Source of the DNA: DATFJZ01 sp034660495
GTDB taxonomy: Bacteria; Desulfobacterota; Desulfobacteria; Desulfobacterales; Desulfobacteraceae
Assembly: GCA_034660495.1 (NCBI GenBank)
Contig: JAYEJJ010000221.1
Span: 14,147-78,146, forward strand
Length of the DNA: 64,000 nt
Direction: 5' to 3'
Position 1 is the first letter of the stretch, and each line of letters opens with the position of its first letter. Shown in pieces: positions 61,795-64,000 of this stretch. Made by a program: the position numbers and the translations under genes. The notes under the pieces were generated by a model. That model did not search any database. It was not told where the DNA came from and worked only from the letters and a program-made list of their open reading frames with translations.

Positions 61795-61897
61795 GGCATC
61801 CTTCATATCCTCACAAAAGTAGTTTACACTTTTTGGGGAACGCTCCTGAAAAAAGGAGCTTGGCTTCAGAAAGTGTAAAGTAGTCGTGAAGGATGCC
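61795..61897. mobile_element. MITE, copy 2 (no target duplication)
   Basis: 103 bp with inverted ends GGCATCCTTCATATCC and its counterpart ending GGATGCC; inner boxes GTAGTTTACACTTTTT and AAAGTGTAAAGTAGT. The flanks (AAGTAAAA, CTTTTTCT) differ, unlike copies 1 and 3, so a rearrangement probably followed insertion. Confidence 0.75.
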
Positions 61898-62334
61898 CTT
61901 TTTCTCGTGCAATTGGTTTTGCATGTTTTTATTAAAAAGCCTGAACAACGGCCACGACCCGTTTTTTAATGCTCCTGCTGTAAAACCCCTATGGTGATTC
62001 TGGGATTCCGGCAAGCTTCATGGAACCCCGGATAGCTTTTTTAAACGGCGAAAGCTGCAGTTCATCTGAATGATGGAGGTGAAAGTTTTATGATACAATC
62101 AGGGGAGAATAACCTGTTTCCAGATCGCTGGACCCGTGCGCCCTGAAAAAGGACATTTTTTCAAAGTATGCTCCCCGCCGTTATTGAAAAAAAAGATATT
62201 TCCTTTATAATAAGACACTCCGGGCTTGTCCAACCAAACGGATAAGATTGTGGTTCGTTCCTTACACAATCTATCCTTATTCGTTGTACAATTGAACAGA
62301 TTGAAATGCCAACTATCAATGAGGAGTTACGTTT
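61898..62334. other. Region without recognisable gene
   Basis: 437 bp. No convincing reading frame. 62239-62280 has a weak inverted repeat (GGATAAGATTGTG against CACAATCTATCC) just upstream of the gene at 62335 that may be an operator or hairpin. Confidence 0.4.
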
Positions 62335-62601
62335 ATGTCTAATCATAGTGGTAGTTATATGCTAAACGATGTACTCAGGATGCTTGAAAAGAAAGAGATT
62401 TTTGATTTTCTAGGCAAAGAAAAAACACAGGATTTGGTTCTTAACGTACTTAAAATGTCATATCAATATGATTGCAATCCAGGAGAAATATTGGAAGATA
62501 TTGGAGAACGTGTTGGAATATGCTATTACTGCCAAAGTCCAGCGGAAAAGTTCCATGATGGGATATGTGAAAAATGTTACAAAAAGGATTTTGAAGGATA
62601 G
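62335..62601 (+). CDS. Small protein with C-terminal zinc-ribbon-like CxxC pairs, unknown function
   Basis: 88 residues. ATG 62335 is preceded by GAGGAG. The N-terminal helices (NDVLRMLEKKEIFDFLGKEK; LVLNVLKMSYQYDCNPGEIL) lead to CYYCQSPAEKFHDGICEKCY, two CxxC pairs that could bind one zinc ion. Base composition is more AT-rich than the flagellar genes, in keeping with the accessory tail. Not recognised further. Confidence 0.6.
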   Translation: MSNHSGSYMLNDVLRMLEKKEIFDFLGKEKTQDLVLNVLKMSYQYDCNPGEILEDIGERVGICYYCQSPAEKFHDGICEKCYKKDFEG

Positions 62602-62723
62602 ATTGCCTAACCGGCTACTCCGCTACCGTTACGGAATTACGTGGAAATATTTATAAACTGCTGGATGAAGTGCTGAATTCCGGAGTCCCACTAGAAGAGA
62701 AGGCCTGCGTATTTAAGGAAGCC

Positions 62724-62748
62724 CCTGAGTTTTTAGCTCAGGGGTAAT
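62724..62748. repeat. Hairpin resembling an IS200/IS605 end
   Basis: CCCCTGAG-TTTTTAG-CTCAGGGG in the context GGAAGCCCCTGAG. Such hairpins form the ends of IS200/IS605 elements. No transposase is nearby, so it is at most a remnant or a terminator-like hairpin. Confidence 0.4.
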
Positions 62749-62788
62749 TGACCTTAAGGACCTTAGGCAGCAAGTGAAAATAACTTAC

Positions 62789-62898
62789 GAGTGTACCCTT
62801 TTTTGATTATGCGGATTGAATTGTTGCCATGAAACCTCACCCCCCGGCCCCCTCTCCATGATTGGAGAGGGGGAGAATAATTCAAAAAGGGTACACTC
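62789..62898. repeat. Nested inverted-repeat element
   Basis: Outer arms GAGTGTACCCTTTTTTGA (62789-62806) and the complement at 62881-62898; an inner CCCCCTCTCC/GGAGAGGGGG hairpin lies between. It carries no gene. The rest of 62602-63193 shows nothing I can support. Confidence 0.55.
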
Positions 62899-63193
62899 AT
62901 TAAGGATACCTTTTGTTCATTTAAGTGATTTACCTGTGCTGGAGACTATACTGTGTCTTTTTTTGCCAAAGATTATTACAGCAACTCAGCGGTTTTCAGT
63001 GCCATTACGGTAACAGCACAGGGCAAAGATGCGTGCGTTGAAGTTGAGCCTGTTCCGGATAATGAAACGGCAACTACTGTTCCTTCAAGGTTTGATTGTC
63101 GGGCTTATGTTTTCCCTTTTTCCATTGATCAAAAGATGATCAATAATGATGAGTTATAACAACCCGATGACTTAACCTTGAACAAGCACTTCT

Positions 63194-63794
63194 TTAATTC
63201 TCATTTTTTTTCTTTTTTTCAAGAAAACTCTCGATTTCTTTTATTGAAAGTCCACTGAGCCTCTCTTCTAGTTTAAGTCCACTGAGCCTCTCTTCTGGTT
63301 TAAGCCCGCTGAGCCTTTTTTCCGGCTCAAACTTTGATAAAATATCTTCCGGCTCAAACTTTGATAGAATATCTTCCGGACTAAAGCGCTTAATTACATC
63401 ATCCACTTTAAGACTTGCCATAAAAAACTCATGCATTTCTTGGCATCCTTCATATCAGCATAAAAGTACTTTACACTTTTTCAGTAAAACCACCTTTAAA
63501 TTAAGGAATGGTTTCAGAAAGTGTAAAGTACTTATGAAGGATGCCCATTTCTTTACCGATATTCATAACATCTTCCGGTGTATAGCCACGTTTTTCCATG
63601 ATCTCAGCTCCTTTATGTTTTTTGTTAAAAATATTCCAAAGCCCTGAAAAAATAAAGAAAAGCTCGGCATTAGTATCAATATCTCCAGTTTCTATCAGTT
63701 CTTCAAAAGCCTTTTCCTTTTCTTTTTTTTTGCTTGCAAAACATTTAATGTACTGGTTATGAGCTGAATCAGACAGGTCATTTATTGAAATCAA
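63194..63794 (-). pseudogene. Rpn-type nuclease family gene, 5-prime truncated and split by a MITE
   Basis: Reading on the minus strand, SINDLSDSAHNQYIKCFASK, then ELIETGDIDTNAELFFIFSG and EDVMNIGKEM, stops in the MITE. Beyond it, HEFFMASLKVDDVIKRFSPE continues with repeated EERLSGL units (ILSKFEPE, RLSGLKPE), the typical tail of Rpn/PD-(D/E)XK transposase-like proteins. Removing the 104-bp element and one target copy joins the two parts in frame (NIGKEM-HEFFMA). The catalytic N-terminal part is absent; upstream sequence has a GGGGACGAAACGTCCCC hairpin (63839-63855). Confidence 0.7.
63442..63545. mobile_element. MITE with 8-bp target duplication, copy 3
   Basis: 104 bp, ends GGCATCCTTCATA and TATGAAGGATGCC with inner boxes AGTACTTTACACTTTT and AAAGTGTAAAGTACT. 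Flanked directly by CATTTCTT at 63434-63441 and 63546-63553. Inserted into the Rpn-type gene. Confidence 0.85.
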
Positions 63795-64000
63795 CTGCAC
63801 AGGTGTTAACGCCGGCGTGGACGGCCACCACTTACGCCGGGGACGAAACGTCCCCACTTTGAGCAACTCTTTATTTTTATAGTATTATTTGAGAGATATT
63901 TGTTTCAGTTTTTTTACCTGTTGGAGCCATCTTTTGTTAATTTGCAACAAAATCTTTAAATTCTGCAAAAAAATTTACCCCAGCGCCCTGGCAGTATTAT
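63795..64000. other. Right edge without recognised gene
   Basis: 206 bp, AT-rich beyond 63870. Contains the hairpin GGGGACGAAACGTCCCC (63839-63855). No supported coding sequence. Confidence 0.4.

Noticed and set aside
62953..63159. 68-codon open frame in the right tail
   Set aside because: No ribosome site and no family likeness; surrounded by repeat remnants.

Overview
The window is almost entirely one large flagellar gene region, with a short mobile-element-rich tail. Gene content and order suggest a Gram-negative, polar-flagellated member of the Desulfobacterota (former Deltaproteobacteria), perhaps Desulfobacteraceae-like. The supporting signs are L/P-ring genes, FlhF/FlhG, sigma-54 promoters, the CsrA/FliW pair, a stand-alone FlhB C-terminal homologue (FlhX), and a choice-of-anchor-U-like surface protein. 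This is inference: the window has no rRNA or other taxonomic marker, and I saw no tRNA or CRISPR array.

Layout. 1-288: C-terminus of a sigma-54 activator (FlrC/FleR type). 493-8595: flgB-flgC-fliE, fliF-fliG, fliH-fliI-fliJ-motE-like (rod start, MS-ring, switch, export ATPase). 8927-15244: fliK-flgD-flgE (hook), behind a near-perfect sigma-54 promoter and ending in a hairpin terminator. 15963-26487: fliL-M-N-O-P-Q-R-flhB-flhA-flhF-flhG-fliA (switch, export gate, placement, sigma-28). 26514-32861: a tightly overlapping accessory set directly behind fliA. It holds an acidic membrane protein with about ten FliM-type CheY-docking motifs, a small basic protein, a DUF2802-like protein, a FliK-C-like protein, a VanZ-like membrane protein and an Ig-like repeat protein. 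33083-36202: a second, larger Ig-like surface protein. 36432-43250: flhX, flgF-flgG-flgA-flgH-flgI-flgJ. 43278-45464: two coiled-coil paralogues (one interrupted by a stop codon) around a hicAB toxin-antitoxin pair. 45787-56662: flgN-flgK-flgL-csrA-fliW. 56910-60355 on the minus strand: fliD-fliS-fliT-flaG. 60758-64000: decayed toxin-antitoxin and Rpn-type nuclease genes, MITEs and a small zinc-ribbon-like gene. Flagellin, motA/motB and chemotaxis genes are not in the window.

How it works together. Basal body and hook operons carry -24/-12 (sigma-54) promoters, which fits the activator at the left edge. A sigma-28-like promoter precedes flgN-flgK-flgL, so late genes probably depend on FliA. 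CsrA and FliW sit next to the hook-filament junction genes, where they would normally control flagellin translation.

Most notable: (1) the 657-residue protein behind fliA, a tandem array of FliM-like docking motifs tethered by one membrane helix to a FliL-like domain; (2) a 1695-residue FlgL with a roughly 670-residue hexapeptide-repeat insert; (3) very dense small repeats: at least 19 intergenic copies of a hairpin element with conserved flanks but interchangeable stem-loop cores, plus several MITE-like families, two copies with 8-bp target duplications; (4) widespread in-frame tandem repeats in flagellar genes, one of which (fliK) breaks the assembly with a 100-N gap.
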